Assembly: GCA_015501595.1 (NCBI GenBank)
Contig: JADNRX010000105.1
Span: forward strand, 89,052 to 153,051
DNA from: Hymenopellis radicata
Lineage: Eukaryota > Basidiomycota > Agaricomycetes > Agaricales > Physalacriaceae
Direction of reading: 5' to 3'
Length of the DNA stretch: 64,000 bases
The notes under the pieces were generated by a model. The model did no database searches. It was given only the letters and a program-made list of their open reading frames with translations, and was not told where the DNA came from. Positions 11,340 through 23,450 of the stretch are shown piece by piece. The stretch's first letter is position 1; every line of letters starts with the position of its first letter. The position numbers and the translations under genes are program-made.

Positions 11340-11964
11340 ATGATCTAATGTCCTTGAAGCCATCTTTACATTCGTTACGATTGAATGTATACCAGCTTTT
11401 CTCTATCAAACTCTGCATTGCTTGGATTACCATATTTCGAAAGCTACTTGGTGGCCTGCTCACGTTGCACAGAGAACCGAACGCTTTGATTTTCCTTGAC
11501 TTGAGCCATCTGAACTTACTTGAAGGCCGGTACTGTAGTGACATTCTCCATCATTTATTTGACGTCGGACTTGTACAATTCCGACCCACACATTCACTGA
11601 TGCTCACGTTCACTCCCTTCGTCCATTCATTTCATTACAGTGCAAGTTACAGTGCTTTGCATAATTACGACGCGCAAATATTTTGAAATCATCGGTACAT
11701 CCGTGCCGCCCCGGATCACGGAATTATGCAAAGAAATAGACAAGAAGTTACGGTTGCGCAGTGCTTTCAGTTTCATGCATAGTCCTGTTGTCAAGGCGGT
11801 CAGAGGACACGAAAGTCGCGCCATTTGTTTGAGCAAACCTGAATTACTGACTTCATTTGTTGCACACAGGATCACGGGAGTATCGGAGGATCAGCGAACG
11901 TGAGAAATCGGGTGCGCACGTTGTATGCGTAGCTTTGTCTCCTCTTTTTTCTTCTCCAACCACC
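11340..11964. other. Intergenic region between metalloprotease and VDAC genes
   Basis: Only chance frames occur. The segment just before the VDAC start is pyrimidine-rich (CTCCTCTTTTTTCTTCTCC at about 11938-11957), as is common upstream of highly expressed fungal genes. Confidence 0.5.
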
Positions 11965-13121
11965 ATGTCTCTTCCCCAGCCTGTCCCGCCCTCCTGGAAG
12001 GTAATTAGTTTACCTTTTGCATGCGTAGCCGCCGCTAAACTGTCTTGCAGGATCTCGGAAAATCGTCCAATGACTTGTTGAGCAAGGATTTTCCTTTCAC
12101 GAGCGCGGCTCTTGAGGTGAAGACCAAAACGCCCTCTGGCGTCGTCTTCAAGGTCGGCGGTAGCCAGGACAACAAGACTGGCATCATTACTAGCGATCTC
12201 GAGTCCAAGTACAACCACAAACCTTACGGTTTCACTTACACTCAAGCCTGGACGACCTCCAACCTGCTCAAGTCCCAGTTTGAGCTCGAGAACTCGTTTG
12301 CCAAGGGCCTCAAGATCGACTTGAACACCACCCTGCAACCCGACAAGGGCAGCAAGTCTGCCGTTCTCAACGCTGCCTTCAAGCAGTCTGGTTTCCACAC
12401 CCGTGCTGCTCTTGACATTTACAAGGTACGTACCCCAACCTCCCTCCTACGCGTCACGCGTCCTTAAACCAATACACAGGGACCTACTTTCACCGCTGAC
12501 ACTGTCGTTGGCCGTGACGGATTCCTGGTTGGTGCCGAGGCTGCCTACAACGTCACTGATGGCAAAGTCTCCCGTTACGCCGCTGCCGTTGGCTATAACG
12601 CGGCTGATTACGCTGTCACCGTCCACGGTCTAAACAACTTCAAGACCTTCACCGCCAGCTACTACCACCGCGTCAACAGCGATGTCGAGGCTGGTGCCAA
12701 GGCGGTCTATGACTCCAAGGTGACCCACGGCGGTGTTGCTCTCGAAGTCGGTGGAAAGACGTACGTGCTTTTTCGCGATCCGTGTATATCATATGAATAA
12801 TTCGTAGTGTTCTCGATCGCGTCTCCGGAGCTTCCGTCAAGGCTAAAATCAACAGTGTCGGTGTTGTTGCTCTTGGTACGACCATCATATCTGTTAATGG
12901 TTCATCTCACTCAAGTGTTTGCTATTTTTAGGCTACTCGCAGACCATACGCCCTGGTGTCAAGGCTTCATTTGGTCTTGCCCTTGACACTCAGAAGTTCA
13001 ATGATGTTACGCCTAATGTTGGACCCATGCACAAGGTCTGTTCGCGTTCCGAGTTCTGTGTCGTGTCCACTGATATCGTGTACCATCAAAGGTTGGAGCA
13101 AGTTTCACTTTCGAGTCGTAG
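11965..13121 (+). CDS. Mitochondrial outer-membrane porin (VDAC)
   Basis: Voltage-dependent anion channel, a 19-strand beta barrel that passes metabolites through the mitochondrial outer membrane. ATG 11965 gives MSLPQPVPPSWK, spliced to DLGKSSNDLLSKDFPF, the conserved N-terminal helix and first strand. The barrel continues with LEVKTKTPSGVVFKVGG, GKVSRYAAAVGYNAADYAVT, FTASYYHRVNSDVEAGAKAV, the eukaryotic-porin signature region (GYSQTIRPGVKASFGLALD) and the C-terminal strand VGASFTFES. Length is about 290 residues, normal for the family. Five or more short introns are present. The first begins right after TGG AAG and the last (about 13036-13091) isolates an eight-codon terminal exon. No frame problems were noticed. 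Confidence 0.93.
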
Positions 13122-13468
13122 GTTAGAGGGTATTTGGAGGATACTGTTAATGGATTGCTTGATAATGCCTAATACACGTCTTTCTTGTGATGAAGTTGGC
13201 GTCTGATTGTGCTACTTAGATTTTTTTAGATTTTTGGTCATCATGAGGGCGGTATGTATGATTGTGTCATGGAAAAAATAAAAGACCGAACTCCCATCCA
13301 TTGAAATGATGATTGATGGCGGATGGCATCATTGGATCAAGAGCGCCGGCGCCCACAATACCCAGGGTTTTTTCCCTCCCACCATCTCTATACCTCGTCT
13401 TTCCTCTATACCAAACACATACCTTGCATTGATCTACACTACCTTCATTTCCTGGATTTTCTATAATA
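13122..13468. other. Intergenic region between VDAC and bestrophin-like genes
   Basis: No gene was recognised. It holds the 3' flank of VDAC, including T-rich and A-rich tracts around 13222-13280 that may serve polyadenylation, and the promoter of the next gene. Confidence 0.5.
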
Positions 13469-15853
13469 ATGGCGCCTTCTAGCAAGTCTAATGGTCGCGT
13501 TAAGGGCAAACGCTCCTTTACTGGCAAACATACCCTCCTGCCTGCAGTCCGGCCCCGGGGGATACCCTTTGCAGAAATGACCCAGCGTCCTGCATATAAT
13601 CTCGTCGCTTGGACATTTGGACGCGGTTCTGTGGTGCGTGGACCGCGAATGTACACCGAAGTATGCACCTAATAATGCCCCCTAGATTTGGAGAATTTGG
13701 CCGGCGGTTCTGCTTCATACCCTTTTCGCTGCTCGTGCGTACTTCTTCACGTTCAGCCATTCTGATAGAGCTTATTTTTTGTATCCGATAGTCGTCGTGT
13801 ATTTGGACCTGTCGAATTCCCTCAGATTGCGCATCCCGAATGTTATGCTGACCGTGCTCGGTGCGTGCCCCCGCTTTTTAAAAACTTCATTTGCTAACGG
13901 AGCCGTATTAATTTTATTTAGGCGTCGTTATTGGTTTTGTCATTTCATATCGCGCGATGAGCGGGTGCGTGGCCGCCACATGTTTCTCACCAAACGCGAA
14001 TTGACCAGGCATTCTTTGCAGTTATGATCGTTACTGGACAGGACGCACATGTTGGTCGGATGTCATCCGTAACGCGCGCTCGATGGGACGTCTGGTCTGG
14101 TTCCACGTTCCGCCTCGGCTGTCGCCCAAGACGCCAGAGGAAATCGCGACCGCGCAAGTCAACCGCTCGAAGCAAGAGATGATCAAAGTCATGGCAGAAA
14201 AGCGGATGGCGTTGGACCTCATTGATGCCTTTGCCGTCGCGTTGAAGCACCACCTCCGAGGTGAAGTAGGAATTTATTATGAGGACCTCTACGACCTCGT
14301 TCGCCCGCTTCACGAAGTGTGTTCCGTTCGTTGTCCTTCTAGGTCAGAAGTTAGATGCTTACGCGGCCATGTAGCACGATCATACCGTCGAGCAACAGAC
14401 TGCAGCGATGACGACGGCTATTCCGCCTCCGTCTAGGGCACACCGCATCGCGTCCAACCCTTCTCTTCCCAAAAGCGCACCGTCTCCGACTCCTTCGGCT
14501 GGAGCGTCGCGTCTCCGGAATGTCAATCTTTCTGCTCCTGATCCCGTCGTCCCGCCTATCAACGCATATGGCACGTTCCAGCCTCCCCAAAAAGTGTCTA
14601 GCAGCTCACTGCGCCAGCTCCACCGCACGCCTTCGCAAACCTCTATACACTCGGCTCATGGTCCACTCCAAGCTGCGCGGCAGACTCCGCGCGACGACGT
14701 GCTCAACAAGGTCTCTGGTGATCTTATACCGTTTGCTGGTTTCTACAACGCGATTCGTGGATGGTTTACGGGCAAACGAAAGGATTCTGATTCGCTTCCG
14801 ACTTCTGTGCGTGCAAATTACATTGTTTTATACACAAGTGAAATACTTACGCGAATGTAGGAGGAACGTATCAGGAAGGATCCCTTCGCTCTGGACGCCA
14901 GCCAGAGATGCTGGGGCGGGCCAGTCCATCCCAGAATTGGTTCAAACAAACACAGGCCGATAGTCGCTGGTTCCGGGGAAAATCTGCCTCTGGAAATCTT
15001 GCGGTGTCTCAGCGAGTGGTATAGCGTTTTGGAGGACAGAAATACCGTACCTGGTCAGTCAATGCATGTCTTGTATCGTCTCCGTATTGATGTCTGTATA
15101 GGTACAAGCTTGGGATCTATGATTGGGCTTCTCGCTGCGATGGAGGAAACCTTGTCTGGTATGAATATTCGCAAGAGGTGCATTGCGTGTCTGACCATCT
15201 GGCAGCATTGGAACGAATTCTGACGACACCTTTACCCTTGTGAGTAGGCGATGCCCCGCTTGCAATCTACCGTTGCTAACAGCATTTTAGTGTATATTCT
15301 GTCCACATTCGACAGTAAGCTTCATTCAAGCCATTCGTTGATCCAGATTCTGATCATAGTACTAGCACTGTTTGGATTTACCTCTTCTTCCTGCCTTTCC
15401 AACTCGTCACCGACTTCCAATGGTACACTGTCGCCGGCGTCTGTATCGCTTCGTTCATCTACCTCGGCTTCCTTGCAGCGGGTGAAGAAATCGAGCAACC
15501 TTTTGGTACGTATATCTATTGGCTGCCGTTCCCAGTGCTCACTCCGCGTCCACTAGGCTACGACGAGGTCAGTTGACGCTCATCTGACGGTATCATGGAT
15601 GATTGACTTCTTTTTGTTGTAGAACGACCTTGATCTGGATATGTTCTGTCAGGAGATCATTCATGTGGACATTGAGCACCTGAAGAAGTCTCCGTGCTTG
15701 AACGCTTATCTGGAGCCGCAGCATCATGCCCGCATTCGACATCGTTCTATGACGCTTACGGAAATAACTGCTGCTGATGATCGAGCGAGCGAAGACGAGG
15801 ATGAGCCTGACGATGTTGGTCCTGCGCGTACACAGAGCCCGGTTGGGGTGTGA
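13469..15853 (+). CDS. Bestrophin-like (UPF0187) anion channel
   Basis: Bestrophin/RFP-TM family membrane protein, a family of chloride or anion channels. From ATG 13469 the N-terminus is basic (MAPSSKSNGRVKGKRSFTGK), then WTFGRGSVV. After introns come the membrane segment with TVLGVVIGFVISYR, AMSGYDRYWTGR and CWSDVIRNARSMGRLVWFHV. The Y.RYW.GR..W motif is characteristic. A loop rich in Ser and Pro (about 14400-14700) separates the halves. Then come DLIPFAGFYNAIRGWF, LPFVYSVHIRHT, VWIYLFFLPFQLVTDFQWYT with VAGVCIASFIYLGFLAAGEE, then IEQPFGYDENDLDLD, the conserved bestrophin C-terminal block. An acidic tail (ASEDEDEPDD) ends at 15853. At least six introns. The subcellular membrane cannot be told from sequence. 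Confidence 0.85.
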
Positions 15854-16496
15854 GAGAGTTGTGGAACAGTCAGAACAGTGCTGTACTGAATTGCCCTTCC
15901 TTTCGTGTTTCTTCTGACTACTTATTTATTCGCCGCTGTCATTTCTAACCTATCTATTCTCTATATTATTTGCTGTAACTAGTGATATGATACCTGGTAG
16001 TTTACGTTACCGTCAGCTTCCAAATGGTTATGTGGATATAGCCCACTGGCTTGAAACATATCCTCCTTGAACGCGTTGACGCCACCATCTGGGAATAGAA
16101 TACCGTGAGATAGGTTAGATTTGATGATCTGGAAACGTCCGAAGTGATAACTCCCTTTAACCCATCTTCAATGCTGCCAAACAACCTGTGCATTGATTGG
16201 CCGTGGCGTATCGTCGCGTCTATGTAGACGGTCGTACACGTTTTACGCCTTTGTTCGCGTAACGACTTGTAATAGCGCGGCATGCCGATAGGGCGGACAC
16301 CAATAGAATCGATCGTGTCCAACGCTTCCATCGCAGGAAAGCCTTTCCACGCACCTGACCTCTACAGCCAACACCAAAATCAACATAATGGTCCCATGGT
16401 TCCCATATAACCGTCTCCCCTGGCGCGTGTTGACGATTTTCCGTATAAAGTCTTCAGTGCAACCCTGGAAGACCAACGCCAATCGCCCATCTCCCA
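15854..16496. other. Intergenic region between bestrophin-like and MFS genes
   Basis: Minus-strand frames of about 100 codons occur (16002-16331, 16243-16533), but they overlap each other and the MFS start and show no recognised domain. No other feature was seen. Confidence 0.45.
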
Positions 16497-19099
16497 ATGG
16501 CTTCCACTGACAAAGACCCTTCGAGCCGTTCAAACGACGTCGAGAAGCGCGCGAGCGGCTCGGCGCGCAGTCTCAGCATCCACTCGAGCGCTGAAGAGAT
16601 CGACCTCGCCTCGTTCCACGAGAAAAATGCCGGGCGCTTGGTCATTGACCCCCAGTACGTCTGATCCCCCCCCGGATCATTCTTCGGTTGACCTGAGAGC
16701 GCCCTTGCAGAGAGGCCAAGATCGAATTCGGCGAGGCCGTCGCGTCGAGACTCAAGTTGTCGCGGGACGGCCAAAAGGTGCTGTGGCCCCAGCCCACGGA
16801 CTCTCTCCGGGATCCGCAAAACTGGAGCGACACGAAGAAGAACTTTCATCTCTTTGTGATGACGCTCGCGGCTATCGTGCCCGACTTTGACAGTGGCATC
16901 GGTCGGTCGGACACGTTCATGACGCGCCGCGTTTACTAAACTGTGTCACTGTGTTAGGGATCGCATCGTTGTTTCCGCTGGCTGCGCAATTCAATACGAC
17001 GGTCGGGGAAATCAACAATTTGACATCCAAGTAGGCCGTTTGATTGTATTCGTCGATAGCATCTAAACGATTGCGCTAGCTGGAGTATCTTCCTCTTGGG
17101 TACTACGCTATCTCTGCTGTGTATACGTGTATGAAGCTCACATCCGGGTTTAGGATGGGGAGGGTTGGCAGCCGTCATGGTTATCCGTCGATACGGTCGC
17201 TTGCCGGTACTGTTTTGGTCCCAGGTGAATGAATAAGCACTGTTATTTCAGGCGAAGAGAGAATAACCTTCTATACAGGTCTTGTCGTTGGGATTCTTGG
17301 TTGGCTGCACGTTCGCGCCTAATCTCAGGACATTCGCCGGTAAGGTTTCTCTTATTTGGATGACTGAATGTAGTTCTCATCGTTTGTAGCTATGAGATGC
17401 TTGACAGCCTTCTTCGGGTACGGTTATATTCTATTTCTTCCGTTTGCTTGTTCTCAATCCCGTTTCGTGTAGCACCACCCACAGGTTACGGTAATTTGGT
17501 ATTCATTACTTGCCTTGGCAGTATGCTCACATCGTCCAAGGGTCTCTATGTAGTAACGGACCTCTTTCCCTTCCACCTCCAAGCCCGAAAGGTGCGTCTC
17601 TCTCCGCCGGTATTTCTAGTTTTCCAGCATACCGATTATTTTCCCATCTGCTAGCTCAACGTGTGGACCATGGGATTCATCATTTCCCCGTTCCTGTCTC
17701 CTTTCGCCTTTGGGTTCCTCGTTGCAAGGACTACGTGGCGCTGGGCCTATGGAATAGGCTGTCTCTATGGCCTGGTGGTCTTGGTCTTAATCGTCTTGTT
17801 CATGAACGAAACGTTAGTTTCTCGGCCCCTTTAGAGAGACCCAATAGTTGACTGTGAACAGGATGTACGATCGCACGGTTAAGCCGATTCCCGAGGCTCA
17901 GACGACGGGTCTCCGGTACAGGATTGAGAGCTTGGTTGGTATAACTGGAGTGAAGATGGCCAAGTACAGGATTAGCTGGACCGAGTCTATTATCTCCCCG
18001 TTGAATGTCGTCTGGAGGCCGCATCTCCTGGCTATCTTGATCTTTGAGGTGATTCTTTTCCCATCCCTTTCTTCCGTGTAGCATTTTCTCAACATTGGGA
18101 ACAGGGCGTTCTCTTTGGCTTCAGTATCGGTATCAATGTGCGTGTCGGATTGAATAGCTTCTTTACTGCGCGCTTACGTGTTGCCCTCTGCTGATGATAG
18201 GTTACCAACGTGGTGTTCTTGGGCGAGCCAGCCCCAGTCGGATTCGGATGGTCGCAATTTGCCATAGCAGGGGGATATGGGACGCCGATCGTGAGATTGC
18301 ATGATTATTGTTTCTCACAACGTATGTTCTGAACTATTTTCCTTCTAGGTCGCGGTGATTGTGGGAGAGCTCGTGGGAAGATACATGAACGACTGGATTA
18401 TGAACGTGAGTATCCGGCGGAACAGTGGTGTGTTCGAAGCGGAGAGCCGATTATGGTGAGTCGAAAGTCCTGGTGGATGGACGAATCTGATTTGCGTTGA
18501 ATAGGGCGTGTTATCTTGCGCTGCCACTGTACATTTGTGGTTTCGTTACGCTTGGCGCTGCGGTTCAGAAGCATCTGAGTCCAGGCGCGCTCATCATGGG
18601 ATGGGGAATCGCAGAACTTGCTACCATGATCAATACGGTTGCCGTATGTAAGTGATTTTGGCAAACACAATGACCTCCTGTGGAAACTGACATGCCGTTC
18701 CAAGACGCCTACTGTAATGATTGTTTCCCGAAGCACCAGGTCAGTGCATCACAACTCCTGAAGTCACCTTTGATCTGAGAGACTGTTAGGGAGAAATTAG
18801 TGCTTTAGTTAACCTGGCGCGTACGTTGGGTGGATTCGCTGTTGCGTACTTCCAAGTACCATGGGCGACGAAAAACGGTGCCCTGCAAACCTTTGGATGT
18901 GAAGCTGCGTGAGTAGAGTTATGCTGCACGTTCGAAGTCCCGATGCTGACTGTCATCGCCAGTATTGTTACGGGTCTCTTTTTCTTGATTGTACCGGCTC
19001 TTCAGATTCGCGGACGGAGTTTGCGGGTATGTTGCCTCCTCCTCCTGCATGGACAAATTTCACTAACGTCTCATCCAGCAACGCTTCTCCATGCATTGA
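16497..19099 (+). CDS. MFS transporter (DHA1-like)
   Basis: Twelve-helix major facilitator superfamily transporter. ATG 16497 opens a hydrophilic N-terminus (MASTDKDPSSRSNDVEKRAS), and an intron splits it from EAKIEFGEAV. The line WPQPTDSLRDPQNWSD.KK is typical of the fungal DHA1/HOL1-like branch. Membrane segments include FHLFVMTLAAIVPDFDSGIG, IASLFPLAAQFNTTVG, GLAAVMVIRRYGRLPVLFW (with the MFS loop 2-3 motif), GFIISPFLSPFAFGFLVART, GIGCLYGLVVLVLIVLFMNE, ACYLALPLYICGFVTLGAAV and IVTGLFFLIVPALQIRGRSL. Many very short introns break the second half. The final exon is seven codons ending QRFSMH. Substrate cannot be assigned; relatives carry polyamines, drugs or small nutrients. Confidence 0.82.
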
Positions 19100-19161
19100 G
19101 GAATACGGCTGAATGAGCGATATGAATGTATGACTAGTATTACAATGACGGTTTCCTGTGC

Positions 19162-20678
19162 TTATAAATCCATCCTATCATCATCCTCCGTGGTTTGAAG
19201 TCTCTGACTTAAGCGTCGCTGAACAAGTCTGCACGAATCATGAGCGTGCGTCATGAGCACAAAAGGAATGGGCTCACCTATGAAACTTGTCCAAAGGCGC
19301 TTCTGATGCACTGTCCATAGTCTCAGAGTCTCCATATGAATTGATGGGACCCAACTACTGAGCGGACTCGTTCCCGATTCATAGCTTGCTTCCGCAACGT
19401 ACAAAAGTAGCCCGTCTGGTGATATGTGCGCGAACTGTTTTGTTATGCTTGATCCGGCCATGTCCAAGTCCATGCCACCATCGATAACAGGAACGTCGAT
19501 TGAAATGGAACGCGAAGATCTGGCGAGAGGAACTAAACCCGAAAGCAGAGTTGGCAAGGAAGTATCGGAGTGGTAGGGAATAGGGAGCATCAGAGTAGGA
19601 TAACTGAAACGGTACTGTGAAGAGGAAGCGGGATCCATGTCAGAGGCAATCAAGCCTTTCGTAGAGGACGTGGTGGGCGGGGGAGATTGTGGCAATTCTG
19701 CGAGCCGTGTATCTCGCCACCAGAATCTGTAACAAGGAGCATCATCATTAGTAACAAACTTTCGGAAGGCGACAGGAATAGCGACCTAAAGGCTGTCTCG
19801 CAATCGCAGAAGTCCTGTCCTTTCCATTTGATGACATCCAGGACGTGCAGAATCCCGTTATCCCGCCAGTTGACGTCAAGAATACAGTCGAGGACTGTGT
19901 TTGGGGGTATTGTTGAGGGAAAGCGGCCCATGAGGGCTTTCCGAGGGCTCTTGACCGTAGTGTGGTGTTTGGTGCTGCAATTGGTTGGGTATTTGAACCG
20001 AATAATTTTGCGGGGACTCACCTAATCCTGAACTTTGATGTGCGATGGCGAGACACCGTTTTCCGACGGGTACTGGCGCTACAGCGACCCACCCCGTTTC
20101 GATATCGTCAGGTAGTCCATCCGACGAAGACCATGGGTCGTCTGTGTTCATCTCTAGCAGTTCGGCATACATGCATTTGTCTGCCCATTCGTTAGGTTCG
20201 TCATCCGCGGGCTTCCTGATGCGCTGCCATTTGCGTTGTTTCTTTTTGCTTTTCCGGGACGGCTGAAATGTGGATAGAATAGGTTCAGAGGGTATATGTG
20301 GCGGTAGAGATGCCGATTCTGGTGGTATTCTGCCGACAAAAGCCCCAAGCCCTTCACGGACAATCTGAGGCGGTCGGTCGTCGTCATCATCAGAGCCGAG
20401 ATTGAGATCGGCGAAGCTGTCCAGCTGGCGGGAGGCATCTACTCTCTGAGCTCTTCGCTAAAGGTGCAGATTCCAGTCAGATTGGGTTGCTTGTCGACAG
20501 AAAAGGACGGATGCCTTTTTTTGTTCTTCGAGAGCCTAACAGAAATGCATTGACAGGTCTTCAAAGCTTGCAAGAAAGTATAACAAACCTTCAGCCGTCT
20601 GGCTTGTTGAGATAAGTGACTATCTGCAATAGAGACATGTTTATATGCCAACTTTCGCGCACTGGCCAATTCCGCCAT
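19162..20678 (-). CDS. Snurportin-1, m3G-cap snRNP import adaptor
   Basis: Adaptor that binds the trimethylguanosine cap of U snRNAs and links snRNPs to importin beta. The N-terminal exons give MAELASARKLAYKHVSIADS, then ALEEQKKAS, RRAQRVDASRQLDSFADLNL, the Arg-rich importin-beta-binding style region. The cap-binding core shows WVAVAPVPVGKRCLAIA, TVLDCILDVNWRDNGILHVL and DVIKWKGQDFCDCETAFR, all closely matching snurportin blocks (VCPVGKR, TILDCIY, YVLDVMCWRG..FYDC.T.FR). It ends with FAHISPDGLLLYVAEASYES and SPLSSWVPS, equivalent to DGLLFYH...GSTPLVGW. The last intron may change the exact stop (19162 or slightly upstream). Start 20678 is chosen; an in-frame ATG at 20699 is an alternative. Divergent from the IMPase gene. 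Confidence 0.85.
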
Positions 20679-20789
20679 GACGGTTCGAACCCAAGTCAAA
20701 ACGTGTTGTTTGGCACGCGTTATTTATCCGCAAATGCATCCGCAACTCCGTGATCGCCGCCTGTCAGTTTCCTTGACTCTTGGCCAGCG

Positions 20790-22317
20790 ATGTCTTCACC
20801 GAAATCCTTCTCGCTTCAAGAATTACAGCAAATCCACATATTTGCATGCGATCTAGCGAGGAAAGCGGGCCAATATCTTCGCGAGGACCAGATCCGGAGG
20901 CAGAAAGTCTCCCTGACCACGCGCGAGAAGCTCAACTCGGTCGACCTTGTCACCGTTGCAGACGAGACTGTCGAGAAACTCATCCAGTTGGTCTGCGCTC
21001 GGTCGTGGAGGGACCCATTGGCTGATTCGTATCCTCACTTTCAGCGATACTGTCCTAACCGCTTATCCGGATCATGATGTATGGTATCTGTGCTCTCGTC
21101 GAGCGTGTTGTTGCTCATTCAACTTGCCCTAGTTCATCGGAGAAGAATCCTACTCTGCTGGTCAAGAGAAGAAGTTTCTCCTCAAGGATGCTCCCACTTG
21201 GTGCGGGTCTTTCCTCGAATTGTTAACGACTGCTTTACTCACCCCAGGCGACTTAGGATCATCGACCCCATCGACGGTACAGTCAACATGGTTCACATGT
21301 GTAAGATCTCACGACGCGCCTTATCCTCTTCACATTATCCTCATTCACTCACAGTCCCAATGACCGCGATCTCGATCGGATTCTGCATAAACTCGATACC
21401 TACAATTGGTGTGGTGTACGCGCCTTTCCTCGGCGGCCACGGTTGGTCGTTCTCCTCTCCAAGTAACTCTCCTTAATGTTCCATGGATAGGTACTCTCTA
21501 CTCTGCGATATACCACCCGGACGGTGGTGCTTGGATGTCAGAGTTTGGCCCCACCGGTCCGTCGACGCCACTCCCCATAATCTCACCTCCCCCTCCGTTA
21601 CCTCAGGACGCGCCTAAAGGGTATATACACTGAAAGTCCATCTTTTGCTGTACCATTCTCTAACATTTCAATTCTTAGCTGTCTATTTTTTGGCGAATGG
21701 GGCAAAGATCGACGCGATAGCCCTCAATCTAACTTGACAAAGAAATCTACCAACTTCATAAACATGGCGACCGAGATTGGTGGACGGCACGGGAAAGGTG
21801 GTATGGTACACGGCATACGGAGTTTAGGGAGCTCGACGATGGATATGGTATACATCGCGTCCGGGCAGGGAGATATCATGTTTGAAGGTATTTCGACAAT
21901 TCACGTTTCCAAGTTTTGAAGAAGGAAGGCTTACTAATACTATCTGCGATTTAGCTGGCTGTTGGGAATGGGTACGCAGCTTGCATCAAGAATAATGTGA
22001 CAGGCGTGTAATTTATCCCTTTAGGACGTCTGTGCAGGCATAGCTATTCTCCTTCAAACCGGAGGCATCGTTGTAGATTCAAACCCGCCTACGGACTTGG
22101 CGGGCACTGGTCCCATACCGATGGCGAATCTTGGTGGGCGTCGGTAAGCACTATCTCGACAGGTTGATTGCCATTCATAGTCAACTGTTCAAGGTACTTG
22201 GCAATTAGAGCTTGCTCAGAAGACGCGTTGGGACGATCACCTAGAGAACAACAAGAGCGGTTAGTCAGAGAGGTCTGGAGGAGGACTGAGAGGCTCAATT
22301 ATGAGCGGCCGATGTAG
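20790..22317 (+). CDS. Inositol monophosphatase
   Basis: Mg2+-dependent, lithium-sensitive phosphatase that releases myo-inositol from inositol monophosphate. ATG 20790 gives MSSPKSFSLQELQQIHIFAC with LARKAGQYLRE. SVDLVTVADETVEKLI is the family N-terminal signature. An intron leads to AYPDHD, and the next exon begins FIGEESYSAG (metal-ligand Glu). Then RLRIIDPIDGTVN (DPIDGT metal site), FPMTAISIGFCINSIPTIGV, YSAIYHPDGGAW, GSSTMDMVYIASGQGDIMFE and GCWEWDVCAGIAILLQTGG (the W.WD..AG motif with catalytic Asp). It ends EVWRRTERLNYERPM. All active-site motifs are intact, so the enzyme should be functional. About eight short introns. It shares a roughly 110-bp divergent promoter with snurportin. Confidence 0.92.
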
Positions 22318-22665
22318 AGATACCTTGATCTAGATTTTAATGTTACTAATCATGCATAACTTGAAGTACAAGTTCCATGTTCCCAATTCCATCTTGGAGT
22401 TCCGACGCCTAGTCGTCCTCTATACAAACTTTGATAAATGAATGATGTCCAAGGTGCCGTTTTCAGGTAAACAAGAGATCACTAGTTGCTTTGAACTTCT
22501 GCACAAAGCAGGGCAAGTACTTGGCAAGTACGATTCTTCACAGTACGAGGCGCCGGGGCTTGTATATGTCCCACCTTCCGCAGCGGCTCTGACTTTGATC
22601 TAAACATAGTAGTAAACTCCTGGAGAAATTGGTTACCAAGTAAGTATTGGTCGATCACAAGAGGT

Positions 22666-22718
22666 AGTCTGGAGCTTATGTACCGTGTCCTTGTGAGGTG
22701 CGCCTCGGAGTTTGAAAA
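22666..22718 (-). repeat. Inverted repeat, left copy
   Basis: The reverse complement of this segment, around the shared core CACGGTACATAAGCTCCAGA, matches 23141-23192 nearly base for base, with only a few differences. In the minus-strand frame it encodes HLTRTRYISSRL. The two copies enclose about 420 bp. They could be the ends of a small non-autonomous element or two captured fragments of one gene. Confidence 0.8.
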
Positions 22719-23140
22719 TTTACTGTTGGCCGGCCTGGCACCTGCGGAAATCTCCGTCACCCCGCTTAGAAGTTAGAATCAAATCCGTGTATGATATTGC
22801 GTTGACCGATGCTCAAAAATGTATCCTCCTCAGAAATAGGTCACACTTATTGTAGATATTTAAAGAGCGGTAGCTTTGCGGTAAATAGAGAGAAGGAACT
22901 TATCGCACTTCTTGCAGAGTAAGGCATCAAGCCATTTCCGTGAACCGACTTCGTGCTGAATGGTGGGGATAGTAGATGGCTCTAGCTCAGGAAGAGAGAA
23001 CATGCATTGGGATATGAGAATAGGGTATGTCTAGCTGCAATACAGTCGCGCGCTCATTTTGCAGGTGGTCGTGTACCATCCGGACGAATCTGAATCTCGG
23101 TACACTACGGTCCGACGGCTGAGGCTCGGCAACTGATGTC

Positions 23141-23192
23141 TTTTAAACTCCGAGGTGCACCTCACATGCACACGGTACATAAGCTCCAGACT
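23141..23192 (+). repeat. Inverted repeat, right copy
   Basis: Partner of the copy at 22666-22718 in opposite orientation, with the common core CACGGTACATAAGCTCCAGA. In the plus frame it encodes HLTCTRYISSRL. It lies about 260 bp upstream of the chosen start of the F-box gene. Confidence 0.8.
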
Positions 23193-23450
23193 CTATACTA
23201 AGGAGGAACGATTATCTTCCTCCTCGTTTAGAGTATGGAAATCGAGACTACACAAGAGGATTTCTTCCAAACCACCATCTTCAGTCATTAGGCTCCCCGA
23301 CGCGCGTCCACCAAAGTCGTCTATCAGTGCGAGGACTTTGCCATCACGTAGGGCATCTAGGTGCGTATTTACGCCTTCGGAAACGCGTTCTTAACATTTC
23401 TTTTAGTGGCACTTTTAATTTCCTGCTGTTCGAGTCAGTCTGCGTCCGGG

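Larger units (their letters stand above)
22318..23450. other. Intergenic region with an inverted repeat
   Basis: No complete gene was recognised in this 1.1 kb. It contains the two inverted 52-53 bp copies listed separately, each with a trace of the peptide HLT.TRYISSRL in opposite orientation. Otherwise only short chance frames are present. Confidence 0.5.

Noticed and set aside
16002..16533. Overlapping minus-strand frames upstream of the MFS gene
   Set aside because: They conflict with each other and with the MFS start and show no family similarity that I recognise.
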